38,933 bases of DNA from Magnetococcales bacterium (GTDB lineage Bacteria > Pseudomonadota > Magnetococcia > Magnetococcales > JADFYX01). This document shows positions 9,237-16,706 of the stretch, piece after piece (positions within the stretch are counted from its first letter, which is position 1; each line of letters opens with the position of its first letter). The notes beneath the pieces were generated by a model. That model worked only from the letters and a program-made list of their open reading frames with translations. It was not told the origin of the DNA and did not search any database. The position numbers and the translations under genes are program-made. Location: NCBI GenBank assembly GCA_015232365.1, contig JADFZU010000026.1, positions 1-38,933 on the forward strand. The letters run 5' to 3'.

Positions 9237-11021
9237 TTAAGCAGCCAAAATTGCATCCGGGTTGCAGACTTCAACACACATACCGCAGTTGATACATATC
9301 TGCTGATCAATAACCCAGGTGTCCGGTTTTTTCAACGTGCCTTCAATGGCATCTACCGGGCAGTAACGCTCACAGATAGAGCAGCCGGTGCAGTCTTTCT
9401 GGATGATGGTGTGGGTAATCAACCCTTTGCACACCCCACCTGGACAGCGATGATCTTTAACGTGGGCTATATACTCATCACGGAAATATTTCAGGGTGGT
9501 CTGTACCGGGTTGGGAGCTGTCTGGCCCAGGCCACACAAACTAGCTTGTTTAATGTTTGGCGCCAGTTCTTCAAGGGTTTCTATATCTTCCATAGTCCCC
9601 TCACCTTCACAAATCTTGGTGAGAAGCTCTTTCATCCTGGTAGTACCAATTCGGCAGAAGGTACATTTGCCACAAGATTCAAGCTGGGTAAACTCTAGGA
9701 AATAACGGGCCAGATCAACCATGCAGGATTTACTATCCATAACCACCATACCCCCAGAACCCATAATGGCTCCAGTTGCATCGATCTCATCATAGTCAAT
9801 CAGGGTGTCAAACATGCTTTCAGGTATGCAGCCACCTGACGGACCACCCAACTGCACCGCTTTTAGAGGCCGCCCGGTTGGTGAACCGCCACCGATATCC
9901 TCCAAAACGTGGCGAATGGTCATTCCCATGGGAACCTCTACCAGCCCCCCACGTTTGATGGTTCCTGCCAGGGCAAACACCTTGGTTCCGTTACTTTGGT
10001 CAGTACCAATTTCAGCATATGCAGAACCACCATTGTTGATAATCCATGGAATATTGGACAAGGTCTCAACATTGTTGATGATGGTCGGATGACCAAACAC
10101 ACCTTTGATGGCCGGGAAAGGAGGTCGAATCCGAGGCATGCCCCGTTCACCCTCAATAGAGGAGAGAAGTGCGGTCTCTTCACCACAGACAAAAGCTCCA
10201 GCACCCTCTTTGATCTTAATGTCAAAAGAGAAGTCGGAGCCAAGAATATTTTTACCAAGATAACCGGCACTACGGGCATCTTCCAAAGCTTTGCCAAAAT
10301 ACTCAACAGCAAGGGGGTATTCAGCCCGTATGTAGGCATAACCTTTTGAAGCACCTATGGCATAAGCTGCAATCAGCATACCCTCAAGAACGGAGTGTGG
10401 GTCTCCCTCAAGAAGAGAGCGGTCCATAAAAGCACCTGGATCTCCCTCGTCACCATTACAGACCAGATATTTAACATCACCCGGTGCACCACGGGCAAAA
10501 CCCCATTTAATAGCAGCCGGGAAACCGGCACCACCACGACCACGAATATTGGCAATCTTAACCTCGGCAATAACATCTTCCGGGGTCATGGGTTTTTCGC
10601 CTTTGAGAATTTTCTCAATTGCCAGATAACCACCACGCTCTTGGAACTGGGCCATGGAGGTAGGGTTCAGCTCACCTACATTACGCAGGGCAATACGGGT
10701 CTGTTTGATTAAATATTGTGATTTTTCCGTATCTGGATTGTCAGTTGACTTAATCAGTAGCTGCTCAGGCAGATCTGCTTCACCACGATGGAAACGGACA
10801 ATTTTTGGTAGGTTTTTCTTACTGACATTGCCCCAGAGATAAGATTTACCATCTTGGTTGGTAATCTCTACCATCACCTCTTGGTGGCACATGCCAATAC
10901 AGCCTACAGAAGTAAATGTAGCATCTGGAAAACGCTTTTTTAAAAGCTCTGTAACTTCAGGAGCACCAGCGGCAATACCGCAGGTTCCTTCACCTACATT
11001 GATAATCAGGCCACCACTCAT
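9237..11021 (-). CDS. HydB/HndC-type NuoF-like NADH-binding flavoprotein
   Basis: This is the NAD(H)/FMN subunit of a soluble multi-subunit oxidoreductase. Its 594 residues follow the HydB/HndC plan. A thioredoxin-like domain comes first with three visible cysteines (C14, C41, C45). The NuoF core carries the NADH/FMN site (RGRGGAGFPAAIKW; VCNGDEGDPGAFMDR). An SLBB segment follows, then the N3-type 4Fe-4S motif (CGKCTFCRIGTTRM). A C-terminal 2x[4Fe-4S] ferredoxin domain (CTGCSICERYCP; CINCGMCVEVCN) is absent from respiratory complex I NuoF. GGGAGG precedes its ATG, which overlaps the NuoE-like stop by 4 bases (ATGA). No hydrogenase or formate dehydrogenase catalytic subunit is nearby, so the partner is most simply the NfnB/NuoG fusion downstream. 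Confidence 0.9.
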   Translation of the reverse strand: MSGGLIINVGEGTCGIAAGAPEVTELLKKRFPDATFTSVGCIGMCHQEVMVEITNQDGKSYLWGNVSKKNLPKIVRFHRGEADLPEQLLIKSTDNPDTEKSQYLIKQTRIALRNVGELNPTSMAQFQERGGYLAIEKILKGEKPMTPEDVIAEVKIANIRGRGGAGFPAAIKWGFARGAPGDVKYLVCNGDEGDPGAFMDRSLLEGDPHSVLEGMLIAAYAIGASKGYAYIRAEYPLAVEYFGKALEDARSAGYLGKNILGSDFSFDIKIKEGAGAFVCGEETALLSSIEGERGMPRIRPPFPAIKGVFGHPTIINNVETLSNIPWIINNGGSAYAEIGTDQSNGTKVFALAGTIKRGGLVEVPMGMTIRHVLEDIGGGSPTGRPLKAVQLGGPSGGCIPESMFDTLIDYDEIDATGAIMGSGGMVVMDSKSCMVDLARYFLEFTQLESCGKCTFCRIGTTRMKELLTKICEGEGTMEDIETLEELAPNIKQASLCGLGQTAPNPVQTTLKYFRDEYIAHVKDHRCPGGVCKGLITHTIIQKDCTGCSICERYCPVDAIEGTLKKPDTWVIDQQICINCGMCVEVCNPDAILAA

Positions 11022-11566
11022 GATTTGCCTCCCTTCTCATCATCTTTATCTTGTTGGCCTGGTAGTATCTCACCAACAGTCTTAGCATGTTTTACCAGAT
11101 GCCGTTGTGCGTCAGCACCTTTTAGATTGGGGAAAGCCTGCTCGCCGATAAGCATGACCGGAGCCAGACTACAGCAACCGATACATGCCACATCTTCAAC
11201 AGTATAACTTCCATTTGAGGCGGTATCCTCCTCTTCATCTTTCATGCCTAGAATATGACGCAGAGATGTGTTCAGGCGGTCTGCTCCTTGAACATGACAG
11301 GCAGTACCATGACACACCTTGATTAAGTTCCGCCCAACGGGGTCGAGGCGAAATTGAGCATAAAACGTTGCAACTCCGAAAAGTTGGCTGGCGTTGATCT
11401 CAGTGTTGGCAACAATAAGGTCCATCGCTTTGCGAGGTAGATAGCCAAAAGCCCGCTGCACAGCTTGCAACAGAGGAACGGCAGCGGACGGTTCCGTACC
11501 GAGATTATTAATCCAACCTTGAACCTCTGCAGGGTCAACGGTGGCTTCCAGGGACGCATTACTCAC
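11018..11566 (-). CDS. NuoE-like 2Fe-2S subunit
   Basis: This thioredoxin-fold 2Fe-2S subunit partners NuoF-type flavoproteins in complex I, NAD-dependent hydrogenases and bifurcating enzymes. In 182 residues it has the helical start (LLQAVQRAFGYLPRKAMDLIA-like), ATFYAQFRL, and the cluster cysteines in VCHGTACHVQGA and ACIGCCSLAPV. The start codon is GTG at 11566, with AGGAG 7 bases upstream. A charged, acidic/lysine-rich tail (DKDDEKGGKS) ends the protein. It is the first gene of the operon and divergent from SCO1 across 231 bp, which should hold both promoters. Confidence 0.92.
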   Translation of the reverse strand: MSNASLEATVDPAEVQGWINNLGTEPSAAVPLLQAVQRAFGYLPRKAMDLIVANTEINASQLFGVATFYAQFRLDPVGRNLIKVCHGTACHVQGADRLNTSLRHILGMKDEEEDTASNGSYTVEDVACIGCCSLAPVMLIGEQAFPNLKGADAQRHLVKHAKTVGEILPGQQDKDDEKGGKS

Positions 11567-11797
11567 GGTTTTCTCCTGTACCCATAAAAATAGTAGTCAA
11601 AACAATAACGGAGCATACCACCACTAACAAAACAGTGCTGGTTGAACATTAGAAATTTATTATAAACGTGACCATTTGACAAGTGTAGCTGTGTAAAATG
11701 GATAAAATTACCGGGTTAAATTGATCTCTTCTGGAATTAATGTATCATTAAAGACTCTCCTATAATTAAATTCTTGTTAAGGTCAGAATAAATTTAA

Positions 11798-12469
11798 ATG
11801 AGAGAGCCGCCTAAAAAGAAATTCATGAGTAAGATGGCGATAATTGTCCTGATTGTCGGCGGTGCTATCAGCATTATTCTACAGTTGGCAATCCCCAAAC
11901 CCACCGCTCCGGTTGTCCCCAAGGAGCTGCAAGGGATAGTCTTGCCAGAGGTTAAAACCTTACAACCCTCTTTTAATCTGACCGACCACGACAATAGGCC
12001 ATTCAACCTCTCCCGGCTCAAGAACCGTTGGAGTTTTCTGTTTTTTGGTTATACTCATTGCCCAGATATATGCCCAACGGTTTTGGGTGAGGCGGCAGAG
12101 CTGTTTGAACATTTGCGTCTGGACAAAAAGATCTACGACAGTAGCCAGCTAGTTTTTATCAGTGTCGATCCGGGCCGGGACACTCCAGAATCACTCAAGG
12201 AGTATGTCGCCTATTTTAACAAAGATTTTACTGGAGTTACCGGAGAGCAGGAGCAGATCAAAAAACTAAGCAAGCAGTTGGCGGCAGTATATATGATATC
12301 ACCGGAAAAAGATGAAGATGGGGATTATCAGGTTTTTCACTCGTCATCCCTATTTCTAATCAATCCCAATGGAGAGTTTTTTGCTATTTTTAAACCGGAA
12401 GATTCCAGTCCGGATAAAATAGCAAAAACTTTTTTAAAAATTCACAGCACTTTTGGAGATAACTTTTAA
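11798..12469 (+). CDS. SCO1/SenC/PrrC-family copper chaperone
   Basis: SCO proteins are membrane-anchored thioredoxin-fold proteins that deliver copper to, or reduce thiols of, the CuA site of cytochrome c oxidase. The 223-residue protein has an N-terminal membrane anchor (about 13-32), the copper motif CPDICP (CxxxC), FISVDPGRDTPE, and the conserved histidine in FHSSSLFLI. The 1-base overlap of its TAA with the ATG of the PCuAC gene shows coupling. No oxidase genes are in the window. The ribosome site at the chosen ATG is weak; a second ATG follows at 11825, and the choice would only shorten the cytoplasmic tail. Confidence 0.93.
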   Translation: MREPPKKKFMSKMAIIVLIVGGAISIILQLAIPKPTAPVVPKELQGIVLPEVKTLQPSFNLTDHDNRPFNLSRLKNRWSFLFFGYTHCPDICPTVLGEAAELFEHLRLDKKIYDSSQLVFISVDPGRDTPESLKEYVAYFNKDFTGVTGEQEQIKKLSKQLAAVYMISPEKDEDGDYQVFHSSSLFLINPNGEFFAIFKPEDSSPDKIAKTFLKIHSTFGDNF

Positions 12470-13290
12470 TGAAAAAGCTAGTTGTTTTATCTTTTGCACT
12501 TCTATTTGGCCTAATATCAATGCCAGCTATGGCTGACGGCATCAAGGTAGAAGAGGCGTGGGTCAGGGCTGCTCCACCATCCGTCAAGGTGCTTGCTGCT
12601 TACATGACCATTAAAAATGATGGCGATACCGGCAAAACCATTATTGGCGCACACAGCCCGCAGTTTGCCAAAGTAGAGTTTCACGAATCTTTAAATCTCA
12701 ATGGCATGGCAACCATGATAGCTCGTGATAGCCTGGTTATTGGTGCTGGTTCTGAGGTGGCACTTAAACCTGGCGGTTACCACATGATGCTAATTGGTTC
12801 GCAGCGGATGATTCACCCAGGGGATAAGATCAGCTTGACTCTGCTTTTTAGTGATAGAACCTCCCATGAAGTCATAGCTAATGTCCGTAAGGGTCACGGC
12901 AAAGCCATGGACCATAGCAGGATGAACCACAACATGATGGGCCAGCATCAAGGCAAGATGAACCACAACATGATGGGCCAGCATCAAGGTATGATGAACC
13001 ACAACATGATGGGGCAAAGCGGTCACTGTACATGCATGAAAAACGGCATGTGCAAACACGGCAATAAAGATGGCTCTTGCGGCTGTAAAAAAGATGGCTC
13101 CTGTGCCTGTATGAAAGGCGGTATGTGCAAACACGGTTATAAAAATGGCTCCTGTGCCTGCATGAAAAACGCTATGATGAAATCAAAGCATGATGATGAT
13201 GATGATGACCATGACGACAGCGATAAAGATGATGACTATAAAGATGGCGATCATGAGAAAGAAGAGCATGAAAACATAGATCACCACTGA
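12469..13290 (+). CDS. PCuAC-type periplasmic copper chaperone with a long metal-binding tail
   Basis: PCuAC proteins bind Cu(I) in the periplasm and pass it to SCO proteins or the oxidase. There is a signal peptide (cleavage after AMA, near residue 22), then a PCuAC domain to about residue 140 with His/Met ligands in VEFHESLNLNGMATM and GGYHMMLIG. Typical family members end near here at 150-165 residues; this one has 273. The extension has three parts: Met/His repeats of 12 residues (MNHNMMGQHQGK), a cysteine region with ten Cys (CTC, MCKHG, SCGC, SCAC, MCKHG, SCAC), and a highly acidic, His-containing end (KHDDDDDDHDD...EHENIDHH). All three look like metal-binding sequence. The reading frame is continuous. 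Cotranscribed with SCO1, and probably with DUF420 after an intervening stem-loop. Confidence 0.92.
   Translation: MKKLVVLSFALLFGLISMPAMADGIKVEEAWVRAAPPSVKVLAAYMTIKNDGDTGKTIIGAHSPQFAKVEFHESLNLNGMATMIARDSLVIGAGSEVALKPGGYHMMLIGSQRMIHPGDKISLTLLFSDRTSHEVIANVRKGHGKAMDHSRMNHNMMGQHQGKMNHNMMGQHQGMMNHNMMGQSGHCTCMKNGMCKHGNKDGSCGCKKDGSCACMKGGMCKHGYKNGSCACMKNAMMKSKHDDDDDDHDDSDKDDDYKDGDHEKEEHENIDHH
12922..13017 (+). repeat. 36-bp tandem repeat encoding Met/His metal-binding units
   Basis: Copies begin at 12922, 12958 and 12994 (the last shortened), nearly identical over ATGAACCACAACATGATGGG and the following CAGCATCAAGG. The in-frame 12-residue unit is MNHNMMGQHQG followed by K or M. Near identity of the DNA points to recent duplication. 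A looser duplicated region encoding CACMK.GMCKHG units follows at about 13027-13170. Confidence 0.92.
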
Positions 13291-13300
13291 TCCAAAGTGT

Positions 13301-13330
13301 GGGCAGCCCCATCTGTAAATGGGGCTGCTC
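13301..13330 (+). other. Stem-loop between the PCuAC and DUF420 genes
   Basis: GGGCAGCCCCAT pairs with ATGGGGCTGCTC across a 6-base loop: 12 pairs including one G-U. No T-run follows on the plus strand, so it is not a standard intrinsic terminator. It could be a processing or stability element separating expression of the two genes. Confidence 0.6.
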
Positions 13331-13362
13331 TATGAGATATCCCCACTGTAACAAGGTGTCGA

Positions 13363-13794
13363 ATGAGTGATCTGGTTCCAATTTTTCCCCACATCCTAGC
13401 CTCTCTAAACTTTACAACCGTCATTTTACTAATATTTGGTGTTCGGGCAGTTCGCCGAGGGGAGCGAGCAATCCATAAAAAATTCATGTTGGCGGTAATG
13501 CTTGTAGCTATACTGTTCTTGATAATCTATACCCTCTACCATCTTGAAATAGGTAATGCAGTTTTTGCTGGCACTGGTAAAGTTCGCTGGGTCTATTTTA
13601 CTCTGCTTATAGCCCACATTTTAGCTGCGGTGATTGTTCTGTTTATTGTCCCTATGACCCTGGCGAGAGCTTTGCGAAGCAATTTTACTGCCCATAAAGC
13701 ATTAGCAAAAAAGGCTCTTCCTCTCTGGATGTTTGTCTCTATATCAGGTTTGGTGGTCTATATAATGGCTTTCCATATCTGGCCTGTTAGCTGA
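13363..13794 (+). CDS. DUF420 membrane protein, probable cytochrome oxidase assembly factor
   Basis: A 143-residue protein with about four membrane helices (near 8-26, 40-61, 74-98 and 118-140) and histidines spaced through them (FPHILASLN, HKKFM, YHLEIG, AHILAA, HKALAKK, AFHIWPVS), as in the DUF420 family. In Firmicutes a DUF420 member (CtaM/YozB) is known to be needed for haem-copper oxidase assembly. The placement behind SCO1 and PCuAC supports the same role here. The function in this organism is inferred. It begins 72 bp after the PCuAC stop, past a stem-loop. Confidence 0.8.
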   Translation: MSDLVPIFPHILASLNFTTVILLIFGVRAVRRGERAIHKKFMLAVMLVAILFLIIYTLYHLEIGNAVFAGTGKVRWVYFTLLIAHILAAVIVLFIVPMTLARALRSNFTAHKALAKKALPLWMFVSISGLVVYIMAFHIWPVS

Positions 13795-14147
13795 TAGAGC
13801 AGGCGGGATAAAATCTAGTAGTCTGTCGGACTGGACTCTATACGGTAAAAGTTGCCACCACTATTTTGCTTTTTGGGAAAATTTTGAGGGTAAAAGCTGC
13901 CTTTTTGCAAAATTATTGCTTGACAGTTGTTAGTTAGTTAGTTGTGTCAAAAAATATTATTTATTTATTATTAGATATTTACCGTCTAAAAACAGATAAA
14001 CAACGCCTCTTAATGAAATTATGCACATTTATTGCATTAACTAAACTCAGGCTGTGTTGCCTTGAGACTGATTTATAGAGGTTGTATCTATTTAAGGATC
14101 GGTAACACATTTTATTTTTCATTTTGTTATTTAAAGAGGCATAGATT
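13795..14147 (+). promoter_or_regulatory. Flagellin 5' region, no gene seen
   Basis: About 350 bases separate DUF420 from flagellin. I see no coding frame. Short direct repeats (GTTAGTTAGTTAGTTG near 13930) and A/T-rich tracts are present. AAAGAGG just before the ATG is a plausible ribosome site. No convincing sigma-28 or sigma-54 promoter could be picked by eye, although flagellins normally have one. Confidence 0.4.
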
Positions 14148-14963
14148 ATGTCAAGTATCTCATCAGGCGGTGTTGGAGCCATTCAAGCGTCAAACCAGGC
14201 AGATAGGAGCCAACAGGTTCTTAAAGATGCATTTCGCAAACTAGCTTCGAATATGAGCCTCAATCAGGCAGCCGGTGATGCTGCTAGCTTGGCAATTGCT
14301 GAAAAGTTCAACACCGAGGTTCAGGGTGTAAATCAGGCCACAATGAATGCCAATGATGGTATCTCTGTCGTACAGATTGCCGATGCTGGCCTTCAGCAGA
14401 TTCAACAGGGTCAGCAGCGCATGCAAGAGTTGGCGGTTCAGAGTTCTAACGGCACACTCACAAGCAACGACCGGAAAGCAATTCAACTTGAGGTTGAACA
14501 GATTCAAGAGCAGATTAGCTCTATAATTGCCAATACTGAATATAACGGTATTAATCTACTGACTACCAACGACAAACTAAGTCTTCAGACCGGTCCTGAT
14601 GCCGGTGACCAGACTGGAGTTAAACTTAACGATTTTACCAATGCTCTGACCAATATTGACCTCACAACCCAGGCTGGAGCAGAGAGCGCTCTTGTCTCTT
14701 TAAGAGCTGATGGTAATCAAATCAGCTCTGCCCGTTCTGAGTTAGGGGCTGCTGAAGAGGGGCTGTCTCAAAGCATATCCCAGCTTACTGGACTATCTGA
14801 AGCCCTTTCTGCTTCTGGTGTATCCATTCGTAACTCCGATATTGCCCAGCAAACTTCCCTGCTGGCCTCTGCCTCTATTCGTGCCCATGCCAGTGTCGCT
14901 ATCCAGGCCCAGGCAAACCAATCGTCACAGAGAGTTTACCAGTTGGTTGAAGCAGCCAGCTAA
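14148..14963 (+). CDS. fliC: Short flagellin (D0/D1 only)
   Basis: Flagellin is the filament subunit exported by the flagellar type III apparatus. The 271 residues comprise the conserved N-terminal helical region (QVLKDAFRKLASNMSLNQAAGDAASLAIAEKF; AGLQQIQQGQQRMQELAVQSSNG; IIANTEYNGINLL) and the C-terminal helical region (NSDIAQQTSLLASASIRAHASVAIQAQANQ). Only about 50 residues lie between them, so the surface-exposed D2/D3 domains are absent. The N terminus departs from the usual pattern: KLASNMSLNQAAGDAAS replaces the common RLSSGLRINSA-DDAAG. A small palindromic repeat and a strong terminator follow, so it is monocistronic. A flagellin-like paralogue with a special role cannot be excluded. 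Confidence 0.93.
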   Translation: MSSISSGGVGAIQASNQADRSQQVLKDAFRKLASNMSLNQAAGDAASLAIAEKFNTEVQGVNQATMNANDGISVVQIADAGLQQIQQGQQRMQELAVQSSNGTLTSNDRKAIQLEVEQIQEQISSIIANTEYNGINLLTTNDKLSLQTGPDAGDQTGVKLNDFTNALTNIDLTTQAGAESALVSLRADGNQISSARSELGAAEEGLSQSISQLTGLSEALSASGVSIRNSDIAQQTSLLASASIRAHASVAIQAQANQSSQRVYQLVEAAS

Positions 14964-14973
14964 AATCGATAAA

Positions 14974-15024
14974 CCTAGATTAAGCAGTTGGGCGGGCATT
15001 AATGACACAACTGCCTGATCTAGG
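14974..15024 (+). repeat. Collapsed copy of the dispersed palindromic element
   Basis: CCTAGATTAAGCAGTT (14974-14989) and AACTGCCTGATCTAGG (15009-15024) are inverted repeats (14 of 16 pairs) flanking GGGCGGGCATTAATGACAC. These are the two terminal sequences of the ~170-bp element (…GGCAGTTGGGCGTGCATTAATGGC… and …CAACTGCCGAATCTAG…) with the middle missing. It lies between the flagellin stop and its terminator. Confidence 0.75.
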
Positions 15025-15035
15025 ATAAAAATAGC

Positions 15036-15072
15036 AAAAATCCATCCCGGAGCTATCTCCGGGATTTTTTTT
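15036..15072 (+). terminator. Rho-independent terminator of flagellin
   Basis: ATCCCGGAG pairs perfectly with CTCCGGGAT across the loop CTAT, followed by an uninterrupted T-run. It lies 80 bases after the flagellin stop. Confidence 0.95.
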
Positions 15073-15498
15073 GTCTGAATTTTGTAATGTTACAGGGTGG
15101 AGTGGTTCCAGTGCACAATCTACAAGAACTGCCTCTATGTTTCATTAATTGCCGGTTGCGGGCAAAATATACCTGATCCTGGTGGCTAGAGGATACTTTT
15201 TAAAGATTAATAGTAATTTGCCAATTCCCTGACGAACCCATGTTTAACAAAAGCTAGTATTTCATACAGTTAACGCAAATTAACAGCATCTATATAGCTA
15301 TTTTAGAGACTGTTAACAGCTATTTATCGCCCCTCTGCTTGATAAAAAAATATTTTTTACCGTTTGGCACGAACTTAGCAATATATCTTACCGTAGATAT
15401 AGATATCTTTATGAAAAATAGTAAATTTATCTTTACATTTTGTTACAACACTCATGGTGTATTGACCAAGAATAGTAGATGGTCTTAAAGGAGTTGCA
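15073..15498 (+). other. Intergenic region upstream of the diguanylate cyclase, no gene seen
   Basis: About 425 A/T-rich bases without a credible coding frame. The clearest signal is the sigma-54-type site described separately; AAAGGAG at about 15487 is the ribosome site of the next gene. The long leader (about 110 bases between the inferred transcription start and ATG) shows no obvious riboswitch fold by eye. Confidence 0.5.
15363..15380 (+). promoter_or_regulatory. Candidate sigma-54 (-24/-12) promoter
   Basis: TTTGGCACGAACTTAGCA matches the TTGGCACG-N4-TTGCA consensus with the invariant GG (15366-15367) and GC (15378-15379) exactly 10 bases apart; the one departure is TAGC for TTGC. Transcription would begin near 15391 and read into the GGDEF gene. 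Sigma-54 control of motility and signalling genes is common. The required enhancer-binding protein is not in the window. Confidence 0.6.
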
Positions 15499-16521
15499 AT
15501 GGGGATCAATGTTACTTTGTCGAGCAGGCGTAATACCAGCATCAACCCTGGTCTATTTGCTGCACAACCCACAGACTTGATCGCAGAGATAGAGCTGTTT
15601 CGTCAAGAGACTGCTCGCCTGGAGCGGGTTTATGATCTGCACCGTAAACTGGGTGAGTCATTAGACCTGGACTCTATGCTTGAGGCTTTCTCCCGCTGGC
15701 TGACTCCAGAGATATCACACAATTTAGTTGCTTTTCGCAATTTTGGCAGAAGCAACATGCCAACTGCATGCTCTTGTCACGGTCCCCATCGTCAACAGCT
15801 TATAGAGGTGGCAATGGATCTGTTGGATATTCCTGGTGAAGAGAGAGGCGGCACTATTGAAAAACTTGGGTTGAACTATCACATCTTTCCTCTGAGTAAT
15901 GATCGTAAAGACTCTCTGCTTTTGATTCACAACGAGCCAGAGTCTACTTGGGATAGACACTCAACTGTAATCAAGGGAATTCTCCATAATCTGCAAGGAA
16001 CAATCGAGCGGGCCTTGGTCTATGAGGATCTGTACGAACAGGCCCGACGTGACTCCCTGACCGGACTGGATAACCGCCGGGTTTTCCAGGAGCGGGCCAG
16101 GCAGGAGATGCACTATTCCGACCGTTATGGAAAACCTCTGATCATGGCCTGTCTTGATCTTGATCATTTCAAGGCAATCAATGATCAATTGGGTCACGCT
16201 GAAGGTGATATGGTTTTAAAAAGGGTTTCCGAAGAGTTCGCTAACTGTGTTCGGGAGTCAGACGTTTTGGCTCGGATAGGCGGCGATGAGTTTGCCATGA
16301 TTCTGCCCAACACATCCTTGACCAATGCCCAATTTTTGATGGAGCGTATCTGTAAGTCGATTAAAGATCTGGGCTTTAAAGCGCCTGGCTCGGATATTCT
16401 AGGTGTAAGTATAGGTCTGGCCCAATGGACAACTGACACCTCTCTTGAGGGGTGGTGGGAAGAGGCTGACTCTGCTCTCTACAGAGCCAAAAACAATGGC
16501 CGGTCGCAGGTATCATTGTAA
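15499..16521 (+). CDS. Diguanylate cyclase with GAF-like sensor region
   Basis: GGDEF proteins make the second messenger cyclic di-GMP from two GTP. The 340-residue protein has an N-terminal helix (near 28-50), a GAF-like region (about 45-165, no cofactor evident) and a C-terminal GGDEF domain: DSLTGLDNRR, DLDHFKAINDQLGH, then IGGDEFAMI with an intact GGDEF site. RESD ends five residues before GGDEF, matching the RxxD inhibitory product-binding site. The signature is intact, so it should be active and feedback-inhibited. No membrane helix or signal peptide is visible, so it is cytoplasmic. AAAGGAG precedes the ATG. Its position next to flagellin suggests a motility/attachment role, by inference. 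Confidence 0.93.
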   Translation: MGINVTLSSRRNTSINPGLFAAQPTDLIAEIELFRQETARLERVYDLHRKLGESLDLDSMLEAFSRWLTPEISHNLVAFRNFGRSNMPTACSCHGPHRQQLIEVAMDLLDIPGEERGGTIEKLGLNYHIFPLSNDRKDSLLLIHNEPESTWDRHSTVIKGILHNLQGTIERALVYEDLYEQARRDSLTGLDNRRVFQERARQEMHYSDRYGKPLIMACLDLDHFKAINDQLGHAEGDMVLKRVSEEFANCVRESDVLARIGGDEFAMILPNTSLTNAQFLMERICKSIKDLGFKAPGSDILGVSIGLAQWTTDTSLEGWWEEADSALYRAKNNGRSQVSL

Positions 16522-16527
16522 AAATTG

Positions 16528-16706
16528 CTGATCAACCTGGGTGTGACAGTTGTTCGGGTGTCATAACCCCAACCTTTTGATTCACCCAGAAAGTCGGGAA
16601 AAAAAAGCTTCAGCACCAATAAGGGGCACGATTTTTTCTGATTCACCAGATAAACCGATATGCTGCACCATTAATACAGTCCCGGCCAGCTCTTCTAGGT
16701 TTAGAG
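16528..16706 (-). repeat. Dispersed palindromic element, near full length
   Basis: The sequence aligns along its length with 17862-18036: ACAGTTGTTCGGGTGTCATAAC, then TTTTGATTCACCCAGAAAGTC, the central CAGCACCAATAAGGGGCACG, ATTTTTTCTGATTCACC, AAACCGATATGCTGCACCATTAATAC and a diverged terminus CCCGGCCAGCTCTTCTAGGTTTA. It fills the gap between convergent GGDEF and murI genes, and its terminus contains the murI stop codon. Confidence 0.8.

Noticed and set aside
11676-11708. TTGACA followed by TAAAAT as the SCO1 promoter
   Set aside because: The spacing is 21 bases, too long for a sigma-70 promoter; no better -10 box at 16-18 bases.
12922-13017. CRISPR-like spacing of repeats
   Set aside because: These are in-frame tandem protein repeats with no unique spacers; no cas genes in the window.
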